A DNA stretch of 64,000 bases from Acidobacteriaceae bacterium (GTDB taxonomy: Bacteria; Acidobacteriota; Terriglobia; Terriglobales; Acidobacteriaceae), in the NCBI GenBank assembly GCA_025462735.1, contig JAOAPC010000003.1, forward strand, positions 1 to 64,000, in the 5' to 3' direction. The notes below the pieces were generated by a model. That model searched no databases. It was given only the letters and a program-made list of their open reading frames with translations, and was not told the origin of the DNA. Below are positions 25,827 to 35,675 of this stretch, piece by piece (position 1 is the first letter of the stretch; each line of letters starts with the position of its first letter). Position numbers and translations under genes: made by a program.

Positions 25827-26669
25827 ATGGCAATCTCAGCCGAACTGGCCGAAAAGCGGGCTGCCCTCGATCACGAGCTTCGTTCTTTGGGCCGCGTGCT
25901 GGTTGCGTACTCCGGAGGAGCGGACTCGGCATTTCTGGCCTGGGCCGCGCATCAGGCGCTGGGAGCGGAGATGCTGGCCGTCATCGCCGATTCGCCGAGC
26001 CTGGCGCGTTATCAGCTTGCCGATGCTATTGATTTCGCACGCGAGCAGAATATTCCTCTTGAGGTCATTCGTACCCAAGAACTCAGCCGGCCAGAGTACG
26101 TTCGCAATGATGGGGCGCGCTGTTTTCACTGCAAAGACGAACTATTCAGCATGATGCAGGACTACGCTGCGGCGCACAATTTCCAGACAATCGCGTACGG
26201 CATAAATCTGGACGACAAAGGCGACTTTCGTCCTGGTCAGGCCGCGGCCGTCCAGCATAATGTGGCGGCGCCACTGCTCAAGGCAAGACTCGGTAAGGAA
26301 GAAATTCGCGCCTTGGCTCGGGAAGCCGGGCTGCGCATCTGGGACAAACCCGCCTCCGCGTGCCTGTCATCGCGGATTGAATACGGCCGCGCGGTTACGA
26401 CCGAGGCGCTATCGGCGGTTGAGCAAGGTGAAGACGCGCTCCGGCAGCTTGGGTTTCGCCAATTTCGCGTGCGCCACCACGGTGACATTGCGCGTATAGA
26501 AATTGCGCGGGATGAGATGCTGCGCGCTATGACTGCAGAGATGGCGGCTGAGTTTACTCGCATTTTCAAAAACCTTGGATTCAAGTTTGTGACTCTCGAT
26601 CTGGAAGGGTTCCGCTCCGGCTCGATGAATGTGCTACTTTCTCCGGAACAGATCTTCCGCGCCGGATAG
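25827..26669 (+). CDS. larE: ATP-dependent sacrificial sulfur transferase LarE
   Basis: 280 aa. PP-loop 'YSGGADSAFLAW' (28-39) activates its substrate with ATP. 'KPASACLSSRIEYGR' carries Cys179, the residue that in Lactobacillus LarE gives up its sulfur to make the nickel-pincer cofactor of lactate racemase. 'CFHCKDELF' is the second conserved block. No larB or larC is nearby in the window, so the cofactor pathway would need genes elsewhere. ATG start 38 bases after lptD. Confidence 0.92.
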   Translation: MAISAELAEKRAALDHELRSLGRVLVAYSGGADSAFLAWAAHQALGAEMLAVIADSPSLARYQLADAIDFAREQNIPLEVIRTQELSRPEYVRNDGARCFHCKDELFSMMQDYAAAHNFQTIAYGINLDDKGDFRPGQAAAVQHNVAAPLLKARLGKEEIRALAREAGLRIWDKPASACLSSRIEYGRAVTTEALSAVEQGEDALRQLGFRQFRVRHHGDIARIEIARDEMLRAMTAEMAAEFTRIFKNLGFKFVTLDLEGFRSGSMNVLLSPEQIFRAG

Positions 26670-26753
26670 CTTCTGCCCTCCCAGGGCAAACCATCGTCAA
26701 TCCCCGGCTGTGAGATAATTTTCATCACACTCAGTTTGTCTAGGCGGTTTCTG

Positions 26754-27695
26754 GTGACAACGTGCAAGCGCACGCTTCTGCTTTCATTTCTAACTTGTTT
26801 GGCCTGCGCGCAGGTTCCTCCGGCGGATGTCGCGCCGCGGATCGAGCGCCAGATCCGTGCTTACTATGATCTCCCCGAGTCGGTCAAAGTAACTATTTCA
26901 GCGCCACACCCTAGCGACTTCCCGAACTACGATGGGTATACGGTTACGCTGGACGGCGGCAGCGAAAAGAAGACCTTCGACTTCCTGCTTTCCAAAGATC
27001 AGAAGACGCTGATCCGCATGACCAAGATGGACTTGACCAAGGACCCGTATGCGGACAACATGAAGAAAATTGACATCAAAGACCGTCCGGTCCGCGGAAA
27101 TCGAAATGCCAAAGTTGTGGTCGTGAACTATGACGACTTTGAATGCCCGTTTTGCTCGCGCGCGCACCAAACCCTGTTTCCGGAGCTGCTGAAGGAATAC
27201 GGAGACCGAGTAGCGTTCATCTACAAAGATTTTCCGCTGGCTGAAATACACCCCTGGGCGGTACACGCTGCGGTAGACGCTAATTGCCTGGCGGGTCTGA
27301 ATAATGACGCGTACTGGGACTTTGCCGACTACCTCCATGGCAATCAGGCAGTAGTCAATTCGGAGAAGGGCCGCGACAATCAGTTCGCCGCGCTTGACCG
27401 CATCACATTGAACGAGGGCGCCAAATTCAAGGTGGATACCGCCCAGCTGCAAGCTTGTATGAAGGCGAACAAGGAAAACGCGGTGACTGCATCGGTGAAA
27501 GAGGGTGAATCACTCGGGATCGATGGCACGCCAACGATGTTCGTCAACGGCCGAATGTTGAACGGCGCGCGATCAGTCGCGGAACTCCGTTCCGTCTTTG
27601 ACAATGCATTGCAACAGGCGGGAGTTGCTGCGCCGGCTCATCCCTCGGCCTCAGTCAATCCACCAGCGCAACCGAGAGACAGCGCGACCCGCTGA
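26754..27695 (+). CDS. DsbA/thioredoxin-fold exported oxidoreductase
   Basis: About 313 aa from GTG 26754, chosen for AGGCGG eight bases upstream. Signal peptide ~1-19 ending LACAQ. Residues ~20-105 form a small N-terminal alpha/beta domain; the DsbA-like thioredoxin domain follows with active site CPFC at 131-134 ('DDFECPFCSRAHQTLFPELL') and the cis-Pro loop 'IDGTPTMFVNGR'. Probably a periplasmic disulphide oxidase or isomerase acting on exported proteins. It precedes a SurA-like isomerase by ~20 bases, forming a periplasmic folding operon. C-terminal Pro/Ala-rich tail. Confidence 0.9.
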   Translation: MTTCKRTLLLSFLTCLACAQVPPADVAPRIERQIRAYYDLPESVKVTISAPHPSDFPNYDGYTVTLDGGSEKKTFDFLLSKDQKTLIRMTKMDLTKDPYADNMKKIDIKDRPVRGNRNAKVVVVNYDDFECPFCSRAHQTLFPELLKEYGDRVAFIYKDFPLAEIHPWAVHAAVDANCLAGLNNDAYWDFADYLHGNQAVVNSEKGRDNQFAALDRITLNEGAKFKVDTAQLQACMKANKENAVTASVKEGESLGIDGTPTMFVNGRMLNGARSVAELRSVFDNALQQAGVAAPAHPSASVNPPAQPRDSATR

Positions 27696-27716
27696 CGGGC
27701 CCCGAACGGAGACACA

Positions 27717-28778
27717 TTGGATCTGCGAGTCATTGCGAAGAGAATATTTCTACCCTGCGCCACGCTGATATTGGCGTCTCTTGCCATGTCTTGCGGAAAG
27801 ACCCCGGGTAATGACGTTGCCGCCACCGTCGATGGCGAGAAAATTTACCGGGCGGACGTCGAGAGGTATTTCCAAAATCAAACTGCAGGATCGAACCAGC
27901 CGCTGAACGACGAACAGGCGACCGGCCTGCGACTGAGTATTGTTGAGAACCTGATCGAGAACCAAATCCTCATGCATCGCGCGGGTAAGCTCGGATTGCT
28001 CGCTACAGACGACGAGGTAGAGCGTCGCCTCAAAGAGATTCGGTCGCCGTACACAGACCAGGAGTTCACCCAAAGGCTGCAGGAGCGCAAGCTTTCACTC
28101 GACGATATTAAACGCGAGATTCGGCGTTCGCTTACCGCCGAGAAAGTCGTCAATAAAGAGATCACTTCCAAAATCAACATCACCGACCAGGACATCGGCG
28201 ACTATTACAGCGAACACAAGTCGGAGTTCAATCTCATCGAGCCGAAGTATCACTTGGCGCATATCCTGGTGACTACTTCGCCCGATCCTCACGGACGCGA
28301 TCCCAACAAGGCCCGCGGCGAAGCTGAGGCGCGAAAGAAAATTGATGGTGTGCTGCTACGCCTGCAAGCCGGCGATGAATTTTCGACTCTGGCCGCGACT
28401 TACTCGGAAGACGCCGCCACTTCAGCAAACGGAGGAGACATCGGCATTGTGCCGGAGTCCGCGCTCAAGCAGACCGACGTTGCCACGCGCGAGAGTGTAG
28501 TAAAACTCAAGCCCGGGCAATACACGCCGGTTATCCCTCTCGCAAATCCCACCGGGAAGCAGATTGCCGGGTTTCAAATTGTAAAGTTGATCTCGATTCA
28601 ACCGGCTGGGTTACGTGAGATTTCGGACCAGCATGTAAAACAGGAAATCCGGCAAAAATTGCAGGACCGGCGCGAGCAACTTCTAAAGACGGCTTACTAC
28701 AACGTCATGCGCGATCGGGCGAAAATCGAGAACTACTATGCGCAACAGGTGCTCAATGCGGGCGGCACTGGTCACTGA
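27717..28778 (+). CDS. SurA/PpiC-type peptidyl-prolyl isomerase lipoprotein
   Basis: 353 aa from TTG 27717 (CGGAG just upstream). Lipoprotein signal with lipobox LAMSC (Cys26). SurA N-terminal chaperone domain ~35-165 ('ATVDGEKIYRADVERYF', 'RLSIVENLIENQILMHRAGKLGL'), then a parvulin domain ~175-295 ('KYHLAHILVTTSPD', 'FSTLAATYSEDAATSANGGDIGIV'). It should help outer-membrane proteins such as LptD fold. Runs with the DsbA-like gene upstream. Confidence 0.92.
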   Translation: MDLRVIAKRIFLPCATLILASLAMSCGKTPGNDVAATVDGEKIYRADVERYFQNQTAGSNQPLNDEQATGLRLSIVENLIENQILMHRAGKLGLLATDDEVERRLKEIRSPYTDQEFTQRLQERKLSLDDIKREIRRSLTAEKVVNKEITSKINITDQDIGDYYSEHKSEFNLIEPKYHLAHILVTTSPDPHGRDPNKARGEAEARKKIDGVLLRLQAGDEFSTLAATYSEDAATSANGGDIGIVPESALKQTDVATRESVVKLKPGQYTPVIPLANPTGKQIAGFQIVKLISIQPAGLREISDQHVKQEIRQKLQDRREQLLKTAYYNVMRDRAKIENYYAQQVLNAGGTGH

Positions 28779-28834
28779 GTCGAAATTCGGTTTCGTGATG
28801 TTTTTCCACGCTGAGGACTGACCTTCCTCGTTTT

Positions 28835-29389
28835 TCATTCAATGATCGCCAACACTTCTCCAGCGACCACGTTCGCGCCTTCACGAACAAGCAATTTCTT
28901 CAGCTGACCTTCCTTTGGCGATCGAACTTCGTTCTGCATCTTCATGGCTTCAATTACCAGGATCCCCTGGCCCGTCGCAATTTGATCACCTACGCTGGCG
29001 AGTATCCGAACCACCTTGCCGGGCATGGACGCTGTCAGCTTCTGTTCGCCGGCATCCGCGACGCCGGCACGCTTCCTGGTGCGCAGCGATCGCGGGTCCC
29101 GCACTGAGCACTCGTATGCTCGGCCGCGGACAAAAATCCGCAGGCTTTCTCCGATCCGCTCATGTGTCACGTCAAAAGACTCTCCGTTCACAATAAGTGA
29201 TAGAGCACCTGAGCCTGATCGTGAGTAGCTGACTTGGATTTCGCGGCCATCCAGCCGAAGATTGCAGTGGACTTCATTGCTGCGGCTTGCATTCGGCTGG
29301 TGCTGCGTGCTGCCGGATGACGCACCAGCCGCTCGTTCTATTTGAATTTGATGGCTTCTGCCGCCGATGCTTACCTCGTAGAAGATCAT
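28835..29389 (-). CDS. Biotin carboxyl carrier protein of acyl-CoA carboxylase
   Basis: 184 aa. C-terminal biotinyl domain (~112-184) with the biotinylated Lys in 'VIEAMKMQNEV' and 'MPGKVVRILASVGDQI' start. The N-terminal half is beta-rich, as in the BT domain of 3-methylcrotonyl/propionyl/acetyl-CoA carboxylase alpha chains. It overlaps the upstream biotin carboxylase by ATGA, so the two are translationally coupled. The split resembles an acyl-CoA carboxylase alpha chain broken in two. The carboxyltransferase is not in the window. Confidence 0.92.
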   Translation of the reverse strand: MIFYEVSIGGRSHQIQIERAAGASSGSTQHQPNASRSNEVHCNLRLDGREIQVSYSRSGSGALSLIVNGESFDVTHERIGESLRIFVRGRAYECSVRDPRSLRTRKRAGVADAGEQKLTASMPGKVVRILASVGDQIATGQGILVIEAMKMQNEVRSPKEGQLKKLLVREGANVVAGEVLAIIE

Positions 29390-30897
29390 CCGGTTTCCAT
29401 GGCCTCACTGCGGGCAGCTTGTTTCCACGCGGACGGCGCTGCGGTTCGGGCCCTTCCCCGTTTCTCATTCGCGGGATCAATGGCCCACGAAATAGCGGCA
29501 GCTATGATCGCAATTTCCGCTTCACGTTCACTGCCGGCCGGCGCCGGTTGCAGGGATAAGCGTGCCAGATATCCCGTGTCAGTCTTGCCGGCAAGAAATT
29601 CCGGATCTGTCAAAATGCGACGAAAGAGCGGAAGATTTGTCTTTACTCCCCCAACCACGTACTCACCTATCGCCCGCTGCATCCGGGCGATTGCCTCAGA
29701 ACGGTCTCTGCCATAAGAGATCAGCTTCGATAGCAGCGGATCATATTCGACGGGCACGTTCCATCCCTGGTAGATTCCGCTATCCAGGCGGATCCCAGGC
29801 CCCGCCGGCTCGGTCAAAGAAGAGATCGGCCCCGGGCTGGGGAAAAAGTTGTTCTCCGAGTCCTCGGCGTAGACGCGGCATTCGATCGCGTGGCCGCGAA
29901 GTTGGACGCTTTCTTGTGTGAACGGCAGCTTCTCGCCTGCGGCAATGCGAATCTGCAAGTGGACCAAATCCAGCCCGGTGACAAACTCGGTCACCGGATG
30001 TTCCACCTGCAAACGCGTATTCATTTCGAGGAAATAGAAGTCACCTTTAGGATCGGCAAGGAACTCGATGGTTCCAGCATTTGTGTAGCCCGCAGCCTTT
30101 GCCGCGCGCACGGCGGTTTCGCCCATGCGCCTGCGTACTTCCGGCGTCACCGCAGGAGATGGAGACTCCTCAAGCACCTTCTGATGCCGGCGCTGGATCG
30201 AGCATTCGCGTTCCCCGAGATAGACGCAGTTGCCATGCTCGTCGGCAAGTATCTGCATCTCGATGTGGCGCGGGTCGGTTATGGCCTTTTCCAAATAGAC
30301 CTCGTCATCACCAAACGCCCGCCGGGCTTCGCTTCGCGCCGCCTCAAGGCTCGACGCCAGTTCCGATTCGTTGGCTACGAATCTCATGCCTTTGCCGCCG
30401 CCGCCAGCAGCGGCCTTCAGCATAACGGGATAGTCAAACTTCGAGGCGGTCTCGCGCGCAGCCTCCAGGGACTCCAAACCGCTCGACGATCCGGGCACAA
30501 ATGGCACGCCCGCTTTCTCCATTTGCTGCCGTGCGCGGGTCTTCGAGCCCATAAGCTCCATGGACTCGGGCGAGGGCCCAATAAATTTGATTCCCGCATC
30601 TCGGCAAGCCTGCGCGAACGCTGCGTTCTCCGATAGGAATCCATAACCGGGATGGATTGCGTCAGCTCCGCAGCGCTTCGCGGCATCGAGAATGCGCTCA
30701 ATATTTAGATAAGATTCCGCTGCAGGAGCGGGCCCAATGGCATACGCCTCATCCGCTTTCAGCACATGCAACGAGGTCCGGTCGGCATCCGAGTAAACGG
30801 CCGCCGCGGTAATGCCTAGCTCGTGACATGCGCGGATTAGCCGCACGGCAATCTCGCCGCGATTGGCAATCAAAATTTTCTTGAAGGGTTTGCGCAC
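29386..30897 (-). CDS. Biotin carboxylase subunit (acyl-CoA carboxylase)
   Basis: 503 aa, GTG start. ATP- and bicarbonate-dependent carboxylation of biotin. 'ILIANRGEIAVRLIRACHELGI' start, 'HPGYGFLSENAAFAQAC', 'KAAAGGGGKGMRFV' (ATP-grasp Gly-rich loop), 'FLEMNTRLQVEHPVTE' with catalytic Glu/Arg, C-terminal BC domain to ~450. About 50 residues longer than AccC; the tail is Ala/Arg-rich and was probably the linker to the biotin domain. Acetyl-, propionyl- or methylcrotonyl-CoA specificity cannot be told from this subunit alone. Confidence 0.94.
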   Translation of the reverse strand: MRKPFKKILIANRGEIAVRLIRACHELGITAAAVYSDADRTSLHVLKADEAYAIGPAPAAESYLNIERILDAAKRCGADAIHPGYGFLSENAAFAQACRDAGIKFIGPSPESMELMGSKTRARQQMEKAGVPFVPGSSSGLESLEAARETASKFDYPVMLKAAAGGGGKGMRFVANESELASSLEAARSEARRAFGDDEVYLEKAITDPRHIEMQILADEHGNCVYLGERECSIQRRHQKVLEESPSPAVTPEVRRRMGETAVRAAKAAGYTNAGTIEFLADPKGDFYFLEMNTRLQVEHPVTEFVTGLDLVHLQIRIAAGEKLPFTQESVQLRGHAIECRVYAEDSENNFFPSPGPISSLTEPAGPGIRLDSGIYQGWNVPVEYDPLLSKLISYGRDRSEAIARMQRAIGEYVVGGVKTNLPLFRRILTDPEFLAGKTDTGYLARLSLQPAPAGSEREAEIAIIAAAISWAIDPANEKRGRARTAAPSAWKQAARSEAMETG

Positions 30898-31003
30898 GCT
30901 GCTTCAATACTCGCTGGACCAGCCGAAGTCTTTGTTCTTGACTTCGCCTAATCCCATTGCTGGCCTAATAAAACAGAACTTCGTACTATAAGCATTCTTC
31001 GCC

Positions 31004-32647
31004 ATGTTCTCCAGTGAGAAGACCGCCAACCCGGAGTCTATCTCAGCTCCGCATCTCGGACTGGCCCAGCAGCTGGCTGCGGCAGTTCCGGCGCTGCTGA
31101 TTTTTGCGGGGCTGATCGCACGATTAATCAGCGCGCATTCCAAGTTCCTGAACGCCGACGAAGCCATGCATTATCTGTTGGCGATGCAGCCTACGATAGG
31201 CGATACGTATCGTGCAACCCTAGGCACTGCGCATCCTCCGCTGCTGATCATTTTCCTGCATTACTGGGCGATGATTTTACATTCGGAGTTCTTCCTGCGG
31301 CTGCCGTCTGTCCTCGCCGGAACAGCCGCCGGATGGTTCCTCTACGCATGGCTGCGCGGTGCGACCGGTCGTGCGACCGCGCTGGTAGCGCTAAGTCTCG
31401 TGCTGTTTTCGCCTGCGCTGATCTACACCTCGGCTGAGGTCAGGCAATATGCTTTGCTGCTTTGCTTGATGTCGGCAACGCTGTATTTTCTGGAACGCGC
31501 TTTCGGAGAAAATTCTCCCCGGCTGATGATCGCGTCGGCGATGGCATTGTATTTGGCGTTGTTCACCCATTATGCCGCGCTGATTTTTGCGGCGAGTATC
31601 GCGGTCTATGGCGTACTCCGCATCGCAGCCACGCGTCCGGAAGGCCCGCTTTTTTCAGTGTGGATTGCGGCTCAAGCGGGCTGCCTAGCGATTGCTGCCT
31701 TCCTATGGAAGACGCACATTGCGGTCATCCGCCACCGCTCGCTGACACACGACGTCGCGGAATCCTATCTGCGCAGTTCGTTATTTCATCCAGGGCAGGA
31801 GAACGTGTTCTTATTCCTCGCCAGAGCAAACCTTCGGCTTTTTCATTTCCTGTTTAGCGAGGGGGCGATTTCAGTCCTGGGGATGTTGCTGTGTGTCGCC
31901 GGAATCGTGTTGTTGTTACAGAGGGGCAATACCGGCAGTGAAGGCGGCCAGCCGAGCTCCCGCCAATTGGGGACCCTGCTGCTGTTGCCATTCGTGCTCA
32001 ATTGTGCCGCAGCTCTGATTGGAGTTTATCCATATGGCGGGACGCGGCATAATTCCTACCTTGCGCTTTTCGCCATGCCGGCAATTGCGATCGCTATCAC
32101 GCGATGGAGGCCAAGCCGGAAATGGGCGACACCTCTCGCCATTGCCATCGCGCTCGTGATCTGCAATTTCACCGTAACTCCTGCCGGGTCGTACATCAAC
32201 CCGAGGAACCAGAAGAAAGAGTTGATGGACCAGGCGGCGGGGTACCTAGGCGCGTCCGTTCCCGACGGCTCGATTGTTCTCACGGATTACGAGAGCGGAC
32301 TTCTCCTCAGCTATTACTTATGCCACGCGGACATAACTCACTCCGGCGAGCCCAAAAGCTTTTTCTATCGTTCTCCATGCGGAAATTACAACGCTGCTTC
32401 GTTGCTTCCGCGGCTATGGGTTTTTCGCGCTGATACATTTCCCCAGCAGATGCAGGAGCTCGCAAAGAGTGAGCCTGCTCTCATGCGTGCTCACGAAGTC
32501 TGGTTATTTCAGGCAGGGTTTATTGTGGATCGCGAACCTGAGTTCCAGTCGCTCTTGGCACAATACGGATGCTCATCACCTCGAAAATTCGGGCCGAACA
32601 TTCTAGTTTGCAGGATTGGGTTGCCGGTTCTTGCCGAAGGCCAATAA
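31004..32647 (+). CDS. GT39-family membrane glycosyltransferase
   Basis: 547 aa, multi-pass inner-membrane protein (about 11-12 hydrophobic segments up to ~400, then a soluble end). 'AHSKFLNADEAMHYLLAM' carries the D-E acidic motif of the first periplasmic loop in GT-C enzymes, and 'AHPPLLIIFLHYWAMI', 'FFLRLPSVLAGTAAGWFLY' and 'SAEVRQYALLLCLMSATLYFL' are the PMT/ArnT pattern. Transfers sugar from a polyprenyl phosphate to an unknown acceptor in the periplasm. Single gene, followed by a GGGCGAGGACGCCC hairpin repeat. Confidence 0.88.
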   Translation: MFSSEKTANPESISAPHLGLAQQLAAAVPALLIFAGLIARLISAHSKFLNADEAMHYLLAMQPTIGDTYRATLGTAHPPLLIIFLHYWAMILHSEFFLRLPSVLAGTAAGWFLYAWLRGATGRATALVALSLVLFSPALIYTSAEVRQYALLLCLMSATLYFLERAFGENSPRLMIASAMALYLALFTHYAALIFAASIAVYGVLRIAATRPEGPLFSVWIAAQAGCLAIAAFLWKTHIAVIRHRSLTHDVAESYLRSSLFHPGQENVFLFLARANLRLFHFLFSEGAISVLGMLLCVAGIVLLLQRGNTGSEGGQPSSRQLGTLLLLPFVLNCAAALIGVYPYGGTRHNSYLALFAMPAIAIAITRWRPSRKWATPLAIAIALVICNFTVTPAGSYINPRNQKKELMDQAAGYLGASVPDGSIVLTDYESGLLLSYYLCHADITHSGEPKSFFYRSPCGNYNAASLLPRLWVFRADTFPQQMQELAKSEPALMRAHEVWLFQAGFIVDREPEFQSLLAQYGCSSPRKFGPNILVCRIGLPVLAEGQ

Positions 32648-32650
32648 AAA

Positions 32651-32680
32651 GACGGGCGAGGACGCCCGTCTCTCCAAATT
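32651..32680. repeat. GGGCGAGGACGCCC hairpin repeat
   Basis: AGACGGGCGAGGACGCCCGTCT followed by CTCCAAATTCGC. An intergenic member of the family found in frame in the RDD gene. Another related hairpin GGACGGGCGGGGCCGCCCGTCC is at 33632-33653. Confidence 0.7.
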
Positions 32681-32703
32681 CGCTTCTTAACCCTCGGTGA
32701 AGT

Positions 32704-33516
32704 TTATTTCGATTGGTCCAGGGTGATGCCATTTGGCCCGGCAGATTTCTCAGCCTTGGCTTTCTTGGCAGCCATTGCCTTGTCCACCCACTCGTCCGCA
32801 GCTTTCAAGTCGGCAGCGCGCTGGTCGGGTTGATCGCATTCGCGGTCTGCCTTCTCGCGGTACATCAAGTTCATGTACGCCATGGCATCGTCGTAGTCCT
32901 GCCGGAGAGACAACGCCTTGTTCAGATTGTCGATCCCATCCTGAATGGCAGGGCCGTCCTTTTCACGCAGTTTCACGCAAACTTTTTTATCTTTCAGCGG
33001 CTCGTCGGGCCTAAGTCCTAGCTTCGCGCGTTCTTCCATTCGGGGTTGGAACGCCATCGTCCAGTCGATTACACCAATTGAGTAATAAGCCTCAGGATCG
33101 TTGGGATCCAGATCAATCGCCTTGCGATAGTAGCTTTTCGCGTCGTCGAATTTTTTCATCTGCAAGGACAGGCCGGCGATGCCTTTCATACTGTTTACGT
33201 TTTTCGGGTCCTGCTCCAATACAGATTTGTACTGCGCGATCGCGCCATTCGCGTTCTGCAAGTTCTCTGGAGAATCCACCCCTGGGATGTACTGGGCCAC
33301 ATAGGCGGCCGCCAAATACAACTTGGCATTCTGAAGACTTGGATCCAGTTCCACGGCGTCCTTAAAGTGCTCAATCGCCTGCTCATACCGCGCGTTTTTG
33401 TACGAGGCCACGCCCTTGTTGAGTTGGTCGCGCGCGCGGAGCTTGTTGCAGCCCGTGGTCGACAATGCGACCGCAGCTACTGCCATCATTGCTAGAACTC
33501 TTAAACTTACTTTCAT
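32704..33516 (-). CDS. TPR-repeat lipoprotein
   Basis: 270 aa. Lipoprotein signal peptide with lipobox ending STTGC (Cys23). Three to four tetratricopeptide repeats: 'KGVASYKNARYEQAIEHFKDAVELDPS', 'AIAQYKSVLEQDPKNVNSMKGIAGLSLQ', 'AKSYYRKAIDLDPNDPEAYYSIG', 'DNLNKALSLRQDYDDAMAYMNLMY'. Envelope-anchored scaffold, similar to TPR lipoproteins near Tol/TonB systems in Acidobacteria. Lys-rich end. Downstream of the second exbD and probably in that operon, with about 160 bases between that hold a hairpin repeat. Confidence 0.88.
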   Translation of the reverse strand: MKVSLRVLAMMAVAAVALSTTGCNKLRARDQLNKGVASYKNARYEQAIEHFKDAVELDPSLQNAKLYLAAAYVAQYIPGVDSPENLQNANGAIAQYKSVLEQDPKNVNSMKGIAGLSLQMKKFDDAKSYYRKAIDLDPNDPEAYYSIGVIDWTMAFQPRMEERAKLGLRPDEPLKDKKVCVKLREKDGPAIQDGIDNLNKALSLRQDYDDAMAYMNLMYREKADRECDQPDQRAADLKAADEWVDKAMAAKKAKAEKSAGPNGITLDQSK

Positions 33517-33679
33517 GAAAGTTACTCCCCCTCGCAGAAACCTGCCCCATTTCCAGCCGCATACGATAACACAAATTTCGCTGGGGCGCGGACCTTCTTC
33601 ATATGCGCTCAGAACCAGCTTGAACCGCGCGGACGGGCGGGGCCGCCCGTCCTTCGATCTCGGAGCAATGCCGCCGCTT

Positions 33680-34123
33680 CTAACCGCCGGCTTCGATCTT
33701 CGCCGTGATCAAACCGACCTTGTCGACGCCCGAAGCGTGCGCAATATCAATCACGTTGGCAACATCAGCGAAGGGAATATTGTCGTCACCCTTCACGAAC
33801 ATCACTTTCTCGGCACGGGACTTGAAAATATCGGTGAGTCGTTGCTGTAAATCCGTCCAAGTGGTGTCGTCCTGATTGATTTTCACACCCGGAGTCTGGC
33901 CGGGGCCGCGATCGATCACCTGCACCACGATGGTGCGATCCGGCTGCGTATTCTTGGGCTGGTTCGGCGGAGGCGGCTGCGGCACTAAGGCGTCGAGCCC
34001 CTTCGGCGTGAGCGGCGTGATCACCATGAAAATGATCAGCAGCACCAGCAAAACATCGATGAGGGGCGTGACGTTAATGTCAGCGCTCGGCCCACCTTTT
34101 CCACCACCCATTGACATTGCCAT
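33680..34123 (-). CDS. exbD: Biopolymer transporter ExbD (second copy)
   Basis: 147 aa. 'DINVTPLIDVLLVLLIIFMVI' is the single membrane helix with the proton-carrying Asp; the rest is periplasmic. Part of the proton-driven motor with ExbB that energises TonB. Differs from the upstream ExbD in its N-terminus (MAMSMGGGKGGPS). Separated from the first exbD by 19 bases. C-terminus GLITAKIEAGG. Confidence 0.95.
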   Translation of the reverse strand: MAMSMGGGKGGPSADINVTPLIDVLLVLLIIFMVITPLTPKGLDALVPQPPPPNQPKNTQPDRTIVVQVIDRGPGQTPGVKINQDDTTWTDLQQRLTDIFKSRAEKVMFVKGDDNIPFADVANVIDIAHASGVDKVGLITAKIEAGG

Positions 34124-34142
34124 AGGAATCCCCCCTGGAAAT

Positions 34143-34616
<474 letters not shown>

Positions 34617-34776
34617 AACTGTTCTCCCGCCCGAATTTGACGCATCGGACCGCGTTCGGAGGCAGGCCCGGCTGGAATCGCTTCCGGCCGGACCTTAGCA
34701 ACTCATTTCGTAGCCATGTACGGGCGAGATCCTTCGGCTTGGCTCAGGACAATCGCCCATACTTCCACGATCCCGA

Positions 34777-35535
34777 TTAGCGGCGCACTGCTCCGCGGCG
34801 CTTCAGGAAGTAATCGATCAGTTCGCTCGATGAGTTGTCCATCTCCACATCGAACGCTTCCACGCGCCCGGTTAAGTAGTTGAACATCATCACGGCCGGG
34901 ATTGCCACCAGCAATCCAAAAGCGGTCGTGACCAGAGCTTCGGCGATACCGCCGGCCACTGCGGCCAAACCAGTTGCCTTCTCCTGCGAAATGCCTTTGA
35001 AGGCGTTCAAGATGCCCATGACCGTGCCAAACAGTCCGACGAAGGGTGCGGTCGAACCAATGGTGGCCAAGCCGCCGAGGCCGCGCTTCAGTTCTGCGTG
35101 GACGATGGCTTCGGTGCGTTCAAGGGCCCGCTTGGAAGCTTCTATCGTTTCACCGGGAATGTCGCTGCTCTCCTGGTGGGCACGGAACTCCATCAGACCA
35201 GCGGTGACAACCTTCGCCAGGTGACTCTTCTTGTTGCGTTCCGCCACCTTGATGGCCTCATCGATCTTGCCGTCCCGCAGTGCGCCTGCCACTGCCGGAG
35301 CAAAGGCCCGGGATTGCTTGCGGGCCGCGCTAAACGCCATCCAACGGTCGATCATCACGCCAAACGACCAGCCAGACATGATGAATAGAATGAAGACCAC
35401 GCCACGGGCCACCCACCCCATCTGCTTCCACAGTGAGATTGGGTCCCATTGCGGCGCCCCAGCCTCTTGAAGCAGCCAGGTGGCCGTTGTCGAGAAATGT
35501 GTTACCAGGTGTGTTGCTGCATGAGCTGCAAACAT
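34777..35535 (-). CDS. exbB: MotA/TolQ/ExbB proton channel protein
   Basis: 252 aa. Three membrane segments: ~35-55 ('GVVFILFIMSGWSFGVMIDRW'), and a pair at ~150-220 ('LATIGSTAPFVGLFGTVMGILNAF', 'EALVTTAFGLLVAIPAVMMFNYL'). The Thr/Gly-rich channel signature of the family is intact. Forms the pentameric proton channel around ExbD. First gene of the exbB-exbD-exbD unit; a terminator separates it from tonB. Confidence 0.95.
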   Translation of the reverse strand: MFAAHAATHLVTHFSTTATWLLQEAGAPQWDPISLWKQMGWVARGVVFILFIMSGWSFGVMIDRWMAFSAARKQSRAFAPAVAGALRDGKIDEAIKVAERNKKSHLAKVVTAGLMEFRAHQESSDIPGETIEASKRALERTEAIVHAELKRGLGGLATIGSTAPFVGLFGTVMGILNAFKGISQEKATGLAAVAGGIAEALVTTAFGLLVAIPAVMMFNYLTGRVEAFDVEMDNSSSELIDYFLKRRGAVRR

Positions 35536-35624
35536 GAGTTGCTTCTCCTCCTCAGGATCTTAGCTTTCACAAAAATTCAGATGCTTACATTTCTTTAGAC
35601 GAATACCTTACCCTGCAAATCCGA

Positions 35625-35655
35625 GCAAAAAGATCGTCCGCCAAGCGGACGATCT
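35625..35655 (-). terminator. Rho-independent terminator of tonB
   Basis: On the minus strand a perfect 9-bp stem AGATCGTCC / GGACGATCT (loop GCTTGGC) is followed by TTTTTGC. It lies 20 bases after the tonB stop and before exbB, so tonB can be transcribed separately. Confidence 0.85.
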
Positions 35656-35675
35656 CGCATTTTAGGATCTGAAGA